Made by a program: the position numbers and the translations under genes
The notes under the pieces: model-generated
Databases searched by the model: none
Told to the model about the DNA's origin: nothing
Seen by the model: the letters and a program-made list of their open reading frames with translations, nothing else
Assembly: GCF_963678635.1 (NCBI RefSeq)
Contig: NC_087065.1
Location: 28,291,254 to 28,355,253 of the forward strand
Source of the DNA: Symsagittifera roscoffensis
Taxonomy: Eukaryota > Xenacoelomorpha > Acoela > Convolutidae
Length of the DNA stretch: 64,000 nucleotides
Direction: 5' to 3'
Part shown: in pieces, positions 45,332-55,400 of the stretch
Layout of the letters: every line of letters starts with the position of its first letter
Position numbering within the stretch: the stretch's first letter is position 1

Positions 45332-46199
45332 TTACCTGAGCTTCTTTATAATCAAATTTTCGGTGTGGGTAAGTCCTACCCCTACTCCCCGGACAAAAAT
45401 ATTTGTCGACCTCCCCGTCGAGGGTGCTGGGTTCAAGTTATCCGGTGGTATTTCCAGTGGCCGGTCCGTGGCTGTCCAAACAAATCGTGGATTTCCTGTC
45501 TTCACATGTTTCCTTGCTGATACGTCGACTTGCTGGATGTTTTGCGCCTCCTTTTCGTCAGTCTCAAGGTTAGGCATCCATTCTAGTACCCTCAGGTTTG
45601 TATTTTCCCTTCTTTCTATCTCGCTTTGTTCCAGGTCTACTTCTCGTTCCGGTACGGAGTAGTCTTCTTGCAAGGAACGCTCGCTGTCGTTGATGATCTG
45701 CCACTCTTCATCTGCCACCAACTCGCCCACATTTACCAACTCCTCGCCTATCTCATCGAGTTGTATCTTGTCAATCAAGAAGCCTTCACCATACCTGTTG
45801 TACCTCATGCCTGTTGCCTGTCCGTTTGCAATCACCTTTCTTCGTCCATGTGGTCATCGGCAGGTCTGGTTCCGTCCACTTTGGTACCTCGTTCTGCTCT
45901 GGATCATTCCAATCTTCCTCCGCGAAAGATCCTTCGTCCAAATCCACCTCTATCTTGTCGTTATCGTCCACGCTCACGTCCCCGTTGCCGCCACTATTTT
46001 CTCTGGTGCATTCCTCGTTGACCTCACATGCTGGCTCTACCAGTAGATACTCGAGTCTTTCCATGTTCCGTGGTTCAAACCAGTCTTCCAGAGATGGGAC
46101 GTGAGGTTTCAGATTTTTGTAGTGCGCCGCACTCCCTGTACTCAGGCGATTAAACCGGCCCTGCTGGTGTACCTCCGTTACCAGAACGGTCCTCTCCAT
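45332..46199 (-). pseudogene. Integrase C-terminal tail and acidic linker
   Basis: 46199-45786 reads VHQQGRFNRLSTGSAAHYKN, the beta-barrel-like C-terminal domain after a gypsy integrase core, then an acidic run (DDNDKIEVDLDEG). A frame change leads to 45835-45332, rich in Glu and Asp (ELVNVGELVADEEWQ). This ends at a TAA (45332-45334) in the same frame as the macro-like domain, so both probably belonged to one polyprotein. Confidence 0.55.
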
Positions 46200-47160
46200 T
46201 TCTTTAGTAATTTTTTAGTCCCTTTTGGAGGTATGATATTCTAGAACACCCAGAAGTATTGTCCCACAGCATACGGTTTCGCTTGAAGTATTATTTCATA
46301 GTACTTCTTCCGCTGTCTCATCTGTCCCTGCGCCGTATTTCTTCTTTCTAGCTCATTCAATTCTTGTTGTCTCCTGACCATTTCCCTCACATACGCCTGA
46401 GGTGACGTCTTTTTCCTTTCGTATTCCGGATAGAAGAATATCAGGGGCATCGCTGTCTCCCTGCCAGTTAAAATCATAAAAGACTGATCCCTATTGTTGA
46501 ATGTTGCGTGCTGTTATACGCCCCTACCACTTGCGGCAGATATTTATCCAAATCTTTCATGGATCTCGAGCATCATACCCTGAGCATTTTCACCAGTGTT
46601 CTTTTCTGCCTCTCCACTAATCTATTCGTTTGAGAATGGTAGATTGATGAATGCGCTTGAGCAATGGGGATCTCCTCATCAGTTCTTTTGTCAGGTTCCC
46701 CACGAAGGCTTTCCCAATGTCCGATTGGAATGTCATCGGAAAACCATATCTTGATGTCCAGTGCGTTATCAAATGATCAGAAGTCTCTTCCGCTGAGGCC
46801 GTCTGACATGGCACCGCTTCTGCCAGTTTCGTAAAGAGGTCTATGATTACCAGTATTTGATTGTATCCCGAGTCGGTCATGCAGATCTTTTGATGGTCTA
46901 TCTGCACGACCTCGTTAAACTCCGAGCTCTCCACGGACTTAAGTGGGAATTACATTTTTCTAGGGTCTTTTACTTGCAAACACGACAAGCATGCGTTCAG
47001 CCATCTTTCGCAAGCCTTTCTCAACCCTGGCCAATCAAACCTGTGTAATATTTGTTTGTTGTACCTTGTCTATCCCCTGATGTCCCATCTGGTTGTGCGA
47101 CCTGAACAATTTTTCCGTCTGGTATAGCTGTGGCAGTATGATGAGATTATGCCTGTGTAA
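46080..47160 (-). pseudogene. Integrase: HHCC finger, catalytic core, C-terminal part
   Basis: Pieces in order: SHNQMGHQGIDKVQQ, and ACERWLNACLSCLQVKDP with C-x2-C (about 46965-47015), forming the HHCC finger. The core at 46934-46617 reads VVQIDHQKI (Asp 13) and TFQSDIGKAF (Asp 72). RLVERQKRTLVKML, in another frame near 46600, carries the catalytic Glu. 46477-46241 is the core's end (YPEYERKKTSPQAYVREM). The DDE triad is present but spread over different frames, so no functional enzyme is encoded as assembled. The enzyme's role is joining element DNA to the host chromosome. Confidence 0.75.
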
Positions 47161-48284
47161 TATCTTCTCTTCATCTTCCTCCCACAGGCTACTACACCAT
47201 CAGCTGAGTGATAGAGTAAGTCCCTTATCTCTTTGTAGAACTGACTCAAGATCTTGTAACTATCCTTCTCCAGTTCTCCTTTCTCCTTGACTCCTGTCCG
47301 GATCCATGTAGAGAGGTTACTCATTATCTTGTCATTCTTCTGGGCTCGTATCAGATCCGACAGTCTGTATCTCGCTTTGACGTGTTCGTTCAATGCCATC
47401 ATTTGACCATTCATTTCTCCGGGAATGTGGATGTCATCTTTTAGCTTAACGCAAACTATCCTTCTCAAGAGCTCCCTTTCATCGTCCGGATCCAGGTTCG
47501 TCCTGACATTTGAATTGCACGATAGCTCCCTGAATGGTTTCCTTGACACCGCTATTTTCCCAAGCTCTTCTCCTCCGTACGCATCCTGTTGCTCTAGGTT
47601 GTACGTCCCTGAGGAAGAGTCAATTTATAGTTCTCTGTCGTGGTGACTCATTTTCTCTTCCGCTAATATCGTGCAAAGACTGTCTTGGTCATCACCACTC
47701 CTCTCTGAGTCTTCATCCCATTCTTTCGACTCCCCGGACAAATTCTCTTACTCACTTCTGATTACTGAAAGTCTCCTTCTGATTTCGACCACTCCCCGGA
47801 CTCTTGATCTAGTCCTAGTCAGATTCCTCGTTGAAGGGCACTTTCTTCTTCCGAAACGTAGTCCGTCTTAGTATGTCCTCTGGGATTTTCGCACAACTTC
47901 TTTGTCGTCAGGTTGCTTGCCTATCGTTGAGTCCTCGTCATGAGCCGCTTCCCCTCTTTTCAATATGGTAACTTCCGGTTTCTCTTTATCATTTTTCGGA
48001 CTACTGGTTTATCGTCTGCTAGTTTCTCGAGCAGTCTTCTCAGATCCTCTCCTATCGTCACCCTTCTTGTCTCCACTTCATCGAGGTCGTAGCTTTTTGC
48101 TTTTAGTGTTTCCCTCTCTATCTTCGACTTGAGCATCATTTCCATTGGCATCCCTGGATTTCTCTTGAGAATTTCTTTCGTCTCATGTTCAGCTGGCACC
48201 TCGGGATGATCATTTATTGGTTTCCCTGACTTGTCAAGCCATCTCGAGAGTAGAAGACTGTCATACGTCTCCTTGTTCATAATT
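47160..48284 (-). pseudogene. Spacer between RNase H and integrase
   Basis: 48280-47960 (LLEKLADDKPVVRKMI) and 47549-47160 (VKARYRLSDLIRAQKNDKIM) are recognisable polyprotein linker with Glu/Lys-rich text. Between 47960 and 47550 frames change repeatedly. No domain. Confidence 0.5.
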
Positions 48285-48886
48285 TAGAAACCATTTTTGA
48301 TTTCCGGCCTGTCGGCCTCCCTTTGCTCCTGTCTCTCGTAGAATTCCGTCTTCTTGCTCAAATTGTCGGCATTTTGATGTTTGTCCTTTGTTCTGTGCTC
48401 AATAATCATGTTATAACCATCCAGGCGCACTATCCATCTCCCAATGTAGCTCTGGTCCATTGAGTACGTTTTCAACCAACTGAGTGCTCTGTTGTCGACT
48501 CGTAACTTGAACGGTTCGCTGCACAGGTATGCCCTGTATTTTTCTACAAAGGTGACTACCACAAACATTTCCGCTTTGGGTGTCCCGTACTTCATTTCTG
48601 TCACTCATTTCTGTCGTGATCACTCAAGACTTTGCTCCCGTAAGCTATCGGTCCCGTGCCACTACTGTTCTTGGTGGAGCATTCTAGAGATCGCTACCGA
48701 TGCATCCGTGTCCAGCACGTACATTCCCTTTTCCGTGGGCATCCCTAGCTCGGGTGCTTCGCACAGCTCTCTCTCTATTCTTTGAAATGATTCCTCTGCC
48801 GCGTTATTCCACGTGAATTTCTTGCCCTTATTGCATTGGATATACTTTGTCCGCATAGCTGATGTTCTGTTTTTGGCAATTTCCAA
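48284..48886 (-). pseudogene. RNase H domain of the gypsy element
   Basis: 48886-48662 contains KGMYVLDTDASVAIS, the first catalytic Asp. 48604-48284 contains KAEMFVVVTFVEKYR (Glu), RVDNRALSWLKTY (Asp) and HQNADNLSKK (last acidic site). The family degrades the RNA strand of RNA-DNA hybrids during reverse transcription. A stop and a frame change separate the two parts near 48630. Confidence 0.75.
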
Positions 48887-49884
48887 GTCAGTTCTGCCTC
48901 TACCGCTTCTGGGTCTGGTCTAATACCATGTTTGCCCACCATTCTCTCCAGGTATTTGATCGAGTCTTTGAGAATCTCACACTTCGATGGCATGCATTTC
49001 AGTCCTGCTCTCTTCATACAAGCAAACACCTCTTCCAGTCGTTCAATGTGGTCCTCCGGGGTAGGTGTTGCAATCACCACGTCATCTACGTAGCACGTTA
49101 CTAAATTGCCGTATTTCTTCGTTACGCTTGTCAGCGCCTGTGCCATTAGTCGTTGGAAGGTGGCTGTCGCAATACAAAGGCCAAAGGGCATCCTTTTCCA
49201 TTTAAACAACCCCAGCTCGCATGCAAAACCCGTCTTAACCCTGTCCTGTTTCCTTAGTGGTACCTGCCAAAAGGCCGACCCTAGATCAAGATTTGTGAAA
49301 AATTTGGCGTCACCTAATTTTGAAAGACTCTCATCTATCCTAGGTATGGTATAGGCATCCTTCGCCGTGACGGAAATCAGATATAAAAAGTCACAACAAA
49401 ACCTAACTTGGTCTCCTTTCTTTTTAGCCAACAATACTCCACACGCCCACGGTGATTTGGATGTTTCTATCATGTCATACTCTAGTAGGGTCTCTATCTC
49501 TTTTCTACATGCATCCATTTTTTTTGGGGTCATACGTCTTGCCCCCTCCCTGTGCGGCACCGCCGACTCTTCTAGCTCTATTTCATGTTCAACGAAGTTG
49601 CTGCATCTAATGTCTGCCTTATGTCTCGAAAAAACATCCCGATTTCTATCTAGAGCGTTCTTGATGGCTTCGAGCTGTTCGTCTGTTACTTTTCCTCTTA
49701 AGTGTTCAATTTCTGGTAATACTGGTTTATCCATTTCCAATTCCTCTAGCGTGGGTCTTTCTTGAAAAATCGAATAGCTCGACAGTCTATCGTCTGTCTC
49801 TGACTGAAGTGACTTCACAAGACCTGATGAACATTTTATTTTCTTCAATCTTCTCAAGATACAAATTTTATCCCTATGATTCAT
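48775..49884 (-). CDS. Reverse transcriptase domain of the gypsy element
   Basis: 369 open codons, the longest in the window. In order: PVLPEIEHLRGK linker; EGARRMTP (residues 113-120); SKSPWACGVLLAKKKG (fingers); AKFFTNLDLGSAFWQV (first catalytic Asp at 200); RMPFGLCIATATFQRLM; CYVDDVVIATPTPEDHIERL (YVDD, residues 265-268); and the thumb. Active-site residues are intact. One oddity is FGLCIAT where related elements have an Asn. The C-terminal 45 residues leave the family pattern after TWKLPKTEHQL, indicating a frame change near 48910. Confidence 0.9.
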   Translation of the reverse strand: MNHRDKICILRRLKKIKCSSGLVKSLQSETDDRLSSYSIFQERPTLEELEMDKPVLPEIEHLRGKVTDEQLEAIKNALDRNRDVFSRHKADIRCSNFVEHEIELEESAVPHREGARRMTPKKMDACRKEIETLLEYDMIETSKSPWACGVLLAKKKGDQVRFCCDFLYLISVTAKDAYTIPRIDESLSKLGDAKFFTNLDLGSAFWQVPLRKQDRVKTGFACELGLFKWKRMPFGLCIATATFQRLMAQALTSVTKKYGNLVTCYVDDVVIATPTPEDHIERLEEVFACMKRAGLKCMPSKCEILKDSIKYLERMVGKHGIRPDPEAVEAELTWKLPKTEHQLCGQSISNAIRARNSRGITRQRNHFKE

Positions 49885-50013
49885 TCCCTAAGCTTCATTT
49901 TCTTTCAAATTTTCTCTCATTCAATATCTAGTTTTCACGGGCAGTCCGCATCGTAGCTTCCTTCCCCTCTGGATTGTAATTGGTATATCAGGAGTACTCA
50001 ACAAGAAACTTGC

Positions 50014-50316
50014 TCAGAGGCCACTCTTGGTTATCGAGAAGGATCTTCCTAAAATAGCAGCACTTTGACTGTTTGGATTGGGTACTATGCATACTTGTTT
50101 ATTATCGCTTAGTTCATTATAGTTTTTCATCCGTAAACTTACTATTACCGCCTCATTCGCTTCCAGCTTTACCCTCCTGCTCCAGAAAATTGGAGCCTTA
50201 TTTTCTTTCGCCATTATCAAATTTACCGGTTTTATTTCGTACTTACTTTCCGGGTTCAGAATCCTGAACATCGCATTGTTAAGATCAATAGTTACATCGG
50301 AATTCTTGATGAACAT
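50014..50316 (-). pseudogene. Linker between protease and RT
   Basis: 100 codons reading AMFRILNPESKYEIKPVNLI and VIVSLRMKNYNELSDNKQVC. The same segment is present in the plus-strand relative (62200-62420), confirming that it is a conserved part of the polyprotein. No catalytic motif. Confidence 0.6.
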
Positions 50317-50706
50317 GTGCCTAAAAGGAATTGGTCAGACTCATCTAGATTCTCCATCACCAGAAAACTCATCCACAAATTGCGTTCCCCCAGGTTTAGG
50401 GCTATTATTGGTGTCCTAACTATGACCCGAAGCGCCTATGACAGCCGTATTCTTGAGTCAATCAGGTCGTCTTTGTCGAATCCCTTTCTTCTCCAAGTCG
50501 CAAAAGGTATTAAACTCAAGAAGGCTTCCGTGTCCAGCAACCCACGCAGTTGTGTCTTCTTTCCGCTTATGTCCAATACGTGTGCAGATACGTCTGCTTC
50601 CGTTCCGATATGCATGGCATCCTCTTCCAGCATAGCACAGTGCCCAATGGATCTTACTTTCACTTCTTCTCTGCCAACATAGAGTTGCCCAGCTAGATCT
50701 CATCAC
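50317..50706 (-). pseudogene. Aspartic protease domain with altered active site
   Basis: 50663-50436 reads DISGKKTQLRGLLDTEAFLS. LLDT-x-A is the retropepsin active-site phrase, but the usual Gly after DT is Glu (50526-50528). The residue after A and the following LIPFATW fit the family. Downstream frames are broken. The protease would normally cut Gag-Pol into its parts, and the DTE form should be inactive. Confidence 0.6.
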
Positions 50707-50880
50707 ATGTTATTATCGTTATTGTGTAGATATTTATTCGATCAATATTCAGCATAACCTCATGTGGTCCATAGGCTTCCGTGTATCTGTTGTCTATGCG
50801 AACTGATTTACTACCACCTCGAGTAATGCCCTTAAAACTCTAGAAGGAGTTTGCGGACTTATTGCGCTCAAGTGATCCGC

Positions 50881-51417
50881 TTACACATCTATGTGCATTA
50901 TTGTCTGATCACTCGGTTCACTCAAGTTTCTTGTTACTTCGTGGCCGCCCACTGTGAGCATTGACATGATTGTTGCCCCAATTTTTGTGATGCCAAATGT
51001 TTTTCCAGTCACCATTTTTAAGGTGTTGCAATTGCTCCAACTCATTGAGTTCTCTCCGGTCTCTGGTTCTGGTTTTGTCATACAGAGTGATTCAGTCAAT
51101 CTCTGTTTTTCTATTTCCTGTTTCAGCCGTTGTTCGATTTCTTTGGTCGCCAAGTCTTGTTTCACTTTGTTGATCGCCTCTGCAACTGCTCTCTCGCAGT
51201 TTTTGTCTAAAGAATTTCTCGTCTCGGCCCTCGTGGCATCTTTCTTTTGTGTCACGGCCTTCACTGTCTTTGTTGATAATTCACTAACCGCTGCTTCTTT
51301 GTTGTTCAAATAATTTTCAGTTTGTCTGTTCCTGGTATTTTGCACTGCAGTCAGTACCAGTTTGTGTTTCGGGTGATTCTGATTCTTCACCGCCTCCCAA
51401 AACAAAAGACAGTCCAT
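50881..51417 (-). pseudogene. Charged region between Gag knuckle and protease
   Basis: 178 codons, Lys/Glu/Thr-rich with a long helical part (KVKQDLATKEIEQRLKQEIE). It has coiled-coil character and no catalytic motif. It ends at a stop in the direction of the protease. Confidence 0.45.
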
Positions 51418-51479
51418 CCTGAAATGGCCTTTATGGTTGCAGAAAAAAACACCTCGCGCCTATCTTGATGATCAAGCCA

Positions 51480-51899
51480 TGTAAAACTCTTTTTCCTCCG
51501 TTTGATTCATATCCTCTTCCTCTGGTGCGTATCCCAAGCTTTTCATACCCTGCTTGTATGATGTACAAGCCGCTACGTGATGGCCCGCTGATCCGCAGTT
51601 TGCGCATGACCTTCGTTTGTCCATGTCGTCTCTAGGTTTGTACCATGACGACCTTTGTTGTTGGTTCTCCCTTGCATGTTTCTGTTTTCTGAAAATGAGT
51701 ACTTCTTTGATTTCATTAACATATCTTCCCTCGACTTTTGCCTCATCTCCTCTGGGGTTGGCGCATTGTCCTTCGATAGCGTGTAATATGTTGCCAACAC
51801 CGTTCTCATGTCACCACTCCTCACTCCGTCGATAAACTTTGAAGCGATGCTTAAGTTTCTTCTGTTGGTCGATTTCTCTGGATCGCTTCTCGTCCTCAA
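51480..51899 (-). pseudogene. Gag C-terminal part with CCHC zinc knuckle
   Basis: 51899-51640 is helical and charged. From 51640 the reading moves by one frame and gives CANCGSAGHHVAAC (51565-51606), a perfect C-x2-C-x4-H-x4-C nucleocapsid knuckle, followed by an acidic tail. CCHC knuckles bind the element's RNA during packaging. Confidence 0.65.
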
Positions 51900-51936
51900 G
51901 CTCTCAAGATCATCCAGACATCGATCAATCGACTCG

Positions 51937-52395
51937 TCATCTCTTTGCTTTTTTTTCGAACCTCATCATAGCCTGATGACCCTTCATACCCAATCCAAAT
52001 CGATTCAACAGTATCTCCAATATTTTGTCTGTAGTGTCGCACTCCTTCTCTTTCTTTGCCACCACACACTTCAGTGCTGTTCCTTCTAGGTTGCTTAGTA
52101 TCGCCGTGCAGACCTGCCTTTCATCGTTCAAGTTGTCTTGTTCTAGATGTAGTCTCATTACCTCAACCCATGTATCAATGCAACCATCTGAATCGTCCTT
52201 GAATTCCTTAGGCTTTTTGAAGGTTTTCCGGGATTTGCCACTGCCTCTGTCACTTGAGTCTGTGTTCCTTATTGCGAATGCGTCAAGCGTCCTGTTCATC
52301 ATTTCCCAGGTACTGGCCCACGTCATGGCATACGTTTGAACACCCGTATGTGATCCTGAGTACTCTGACGTTCTCGTTGAGTTTGAGGCTCCCAC
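51937..52395 (-). pseudogene. Gag central (capsid-like) region
   Basis: 152 codons in retrotransposon-gag style: DSDGCIDTWVEVMRLHLEQ, SNLEGTALKCVVAKK, ILEILLNRFG. The plus-strand element has the same phrase at 62040-62100. The frame ends at a run of eight A followed by GC (about 51950-51957). The next piece of Gag continues one base off, so one A too many in the run would explain the break. Confidence 0.65.
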
Positions 52396-52470
52396 CTTTA
52401 TAGCAGTCCTTGTCCCTCATGACGCCATGGTGCTATCAATCCGTGATAACGGTGTAGATTCCCGTTTCCT

Positions 52471-53490
52471 TCATGGCGGTTCCACGAAGTCGACTCTAGT
52501 TCCGGATTGTTTTTCCACCACTAATTTATCTTGGGCTATGGAATTTCTCAAGAGTACATCCAATTTGGACTGTATGGCTCCAGATTTTTCTGCTTGATCC
52601 TTGCTCATTGTGTCCATTTTGGTCTCTAGATTCCACAACTTTTCACTCACGGTGTCGTGTCTCCTCTTCATTTCCACCATATCTGTCTTGATATGTTTCT
52701 CTCGCTCTTTGTCGGTCGTTTTTACTTTGTTCGCAACCTGCTACAGCTTCTCTTCCATCGCCCTTGCCAGGACAATGTAGTTGTCTAGGTACTCATTCTT
52801 TTTGCGTGGTACTTCCTTTTTCAGCTCTTGGCGGTCTTCCTCGCTGCATTTGAGCTTGTTGTCGATTTGCTCCAATTTTGCCATCAAGTCGCTCAGCTCA
52901 AGTGAAGTTGTTTTTGATTCCATGGTTTGATGGTCTTGGTTGGCCGTTGCTCCTTGTGTGACGTGCTCTTCGTCTTGTTTAGCTTCTGTTGTAATTGCGG
53001 AAACTGTTCCAAACGTTTTGCCTTTCTCGGTCGTTGGTATAACCTCTTCTTTCTCTTTTGGTTTTATTCCGACCATCACTGCAATCATCTCTGTGAACGA
53101 CGTTCTATTTGTTTGAGAATCGTCTTTTATCGTTTCCGGTGTGTTGTTTGTTGTTTCGTCTACATTGCCTGTTGGTGAGAACTCTATTGTTTTCTTCTCC
53201 TGTTCTTCTGCATTTGGCATTGGTGTTGATTCCTTCGTCGTCCTTTCCAACCCGTCGATACTCTGATCTGGTGTATCAAGATCGGTTTCTCTAGCCGATA
53301 CAGTCGGTGCTTCCATTGCTTTCTCCTTGGCCTTCTGTTCCTTTATGCTTCTTGTATTGAACATGTTCACTGAAGTATTCTTTCTCATTACTTTCGGATT
53401 AGATGGTGTCAGTTTCCGTTGCGACGAGGTTTGATTTTGCTTAAGTCCTGTTCCCCTTCTTTCAGTTATCGATACCCTATTTCGCTTCAA
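52471..53490 (-). pseudogene. Gag N-terminal region, low complexity and coiled coil
   Basis: 53490-52741 (Ser/Thr/Glu/Lys-rich, ending EYLDNYIVLARAMEEKL) and 52680-52471 (KLWNLETKMDTMSKDQAEKS) share one frame, interrupted by a TAG at 52741-52743. The same frame continues past TGA at 52471-52473 and 52417-52419 into the central region. This is a long Gag with three in-frame stops rather than three genes. Confidence 0.6.
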
Positions 53491-53639
53491 GATTTTTATA
53501 TATACAATTTTCTGAATCTACAAATTTAATATTTACAAGTCCCTAATGCAAAATCTGATTGAAATTATAAGAAGGTTTCCTTGTGTACTAAAAATTAAAA
53601 CCAGTCGAATTAGTCTTAATCAGTTTTGAGTTTAAATCA

Positions 53640-54270
53640 GTTTCCGGCCTTAGGACCCCTCGTTCTAGTTTTTGGATGCTTTAAGACTTTTCCAGGATTT
53701 CTTGGTACTATCTTAGGACCCTTCGCTCAAGTGTTGGGATACTTCGATGAGGTCTTGGTACACTTTGGTACGGTCCTAGTACTCTTATATACCCTCCTAG
53801 GACCCTTAGCGTTCTTTTGGGACACTTCGTTACTGTCCCAGGACTTTTCTGAACCGTCCTAGGACCCTTCGCTCAAGTGTTGGTACACTTTGTTGCTGTC
53901 CCAGGACTTTTTTGAACCCCTTTAGGACCCTTCGCTCAAGTGTTGGTACACTTTGTCGCTGTCCCAGGACTTTTCTGAACCCTCCTAGGACCCTTCGCTC
54001 AAGTGTTGGTATACAACGTTGCTGTCCCAGGACATTTTTGAACACTCCTAGGACCTTTCGCTCAAGTGTTGGTACACTTCGTTGCTGTCCCAGGACTCTT
54101 CTGAACTCTCCTAGGACCCTTCGCTAAAGTGTTGGTACATTTCGTTGCTCTCCCAGGACTCTTCTGAACTCTCTTAGGACCCTTCGCTAAAGCGTTGGGA
54201 TACTTAGATCACTATCCCAAGACCCAAGTGTTGGGACACTTGGATCACTATCCCAAGACTGCTGGCAAGA
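53640..54270. repeat. 63-bp minisatellite upstream of the minus-strand gag
   Basis: About nine units of cctaggacccttcgctcaag followed by tgttggtacacttcgttgct and gtcccaggacttttctgaac. The period is a multiple of three, so both strands stay open for 71 codons. The outer units (53640-53830 and 54180-54270) are increasingly diverged. Confidence 0.85.
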
Positions 54271-55190
54271 CTCTTGTACTTCTTCCCACTCTGTAGCTCA
54301 AGTGTTTCTTCGCCTGGTTATAGAATTCCCCAGTGCCTTATGTCGAGTAATGGGATACCTGATCCACTATCCCAGTACAACCTCTAGAGCTCTATAATAA
54401 AAAAAATCCCCAAAACCCAATTCTGTTCACCAAAATTTTCTTTAATTAGTCTCCTAAATTTACCTTCCCTGCTTCAATCCGATGAAAGTCGAAATACGAC
54501 TTGTTTGTAAGGCTGTAACTTTAGCCGATTTGTTGAAATTCTCAGGAATCTGGCCCAAAAACTTAAAAAGTTTGAAAATTCCAATAAAAATGAAAATTAC
54601 GAAAACCAGAAAGGTAAGTATACCAAAATTTCAACCAATGGAAGGCAACCTATGCCCTCTTTCGTAAAAATGTCTGGTACCTGACTGTCACGGGGTTTGC
54701 CTCCCCCCTACTAGCGGTCTTACGAGATATTCTCCTTTTGGGTTCCAAAAACTGTCTATTCCCGATCCCCCCACCCGATCCGACCATGTTACCTACCTTA
54801 ATTCTATCTTAAATTTGGATCTCCTCGCGTTGCAACTCTTGTTCTGAGCCTATAGATGAATCGTTCTAGACTCTGGTTCTAATAGTGTAACTAAATCGAC
54901 GATTTCGATTGTACAGTTAATATAATGTGTCCTCCCCGTTTCACAATTTTGTACCGTCAACCTCTATTTTAACCAGCCCCCTTTCTAACCTCCCCCCTAT
55001 CTATCCCCCACTTAAGCCGAAAATTACGCTTAAGCGCAATGGGTGCTAAATCTCTCGAGAGAAAGTCCGTAGAACCTGTTTCCAAGCTCTGCTCAAGTAA
55101 AAACGTTTCCTCAAAACAGTGGGTATCCGCTTATCCAATTTTACACTTATTTCCTATAATGTAACATGGATTTTAACGATACCCGGTTGA
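54271..55190. other. Unassigned, element leader or old LTR
   Basis: Pyrimidine-rich on the plus strand. No gene is supported; a 61-codon frame at 54482-54667 has no recognisable motif. It could contain the 5' end of the minus-strand element, but no repeat partner was found near 39000. Confidence 0.35.
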
Positions 55191-55199
55191 CCAAACATA

Positions 55200-55400
55200 A
55201 CACCTCTGAGTACCTACCTCCGTTTGCTCTGTTCTGCGTTGATCACACTGCTAGCTGGTCACCTGCCGATTGGTCACACTTTCCCCCTGGGCTGGTCACC
55301 TGTTTCAGTCAAGTCTCCCAGTGGTCAAGTCTCCCAGCTGTCCACTTTCCCACTTAGCTGGTCACTTCTTCCAGTCAAGTCTCCCAGTGGTCCACTGATG
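55200..55400. repeat. Short repeats of ctggtcac and agtcaagtctcccagtgg
   Basis: Four ctggtcac copies and three agtcaagtctcccag copies alternate in 180 bp. Confidence 0.65.

Larger units (their letters stand above)
39175..53490 (-). mobile_element. Decayed Ty3/gypsy-type element with macro-like and SGNH-like extra regions
   Basis: Order in the direction of transcription: gag (53490-51480), protease (about 50660), reverse transcriptase (49884-48900), RNase H (48886-48284), integrase (47160-46080), macro-like domain (45302-44780), a 440-bp gap, then a 5-kb frame (44335-39175) with coiled coil and SGNH-like domains. Pol order RT-RH-IN is that of Ty3/gypsy. Numerous stops and frame changes make it inactive as assembled. 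No LTR pair was found, so the ends are those of the coding content, and it is not certain that the last 5 kb belong to the same element. A relative lies at 60302-64000 on the other strand. Confidence 0.8.

Noticed and set aside
51945-51960. Programmed -1 ribosomal frameshift at the A8 run in gag
   Set aside because: The -1 frame reaches a stop after about 20 codons; homology continues in the +1 frame. An extra A is simpler.
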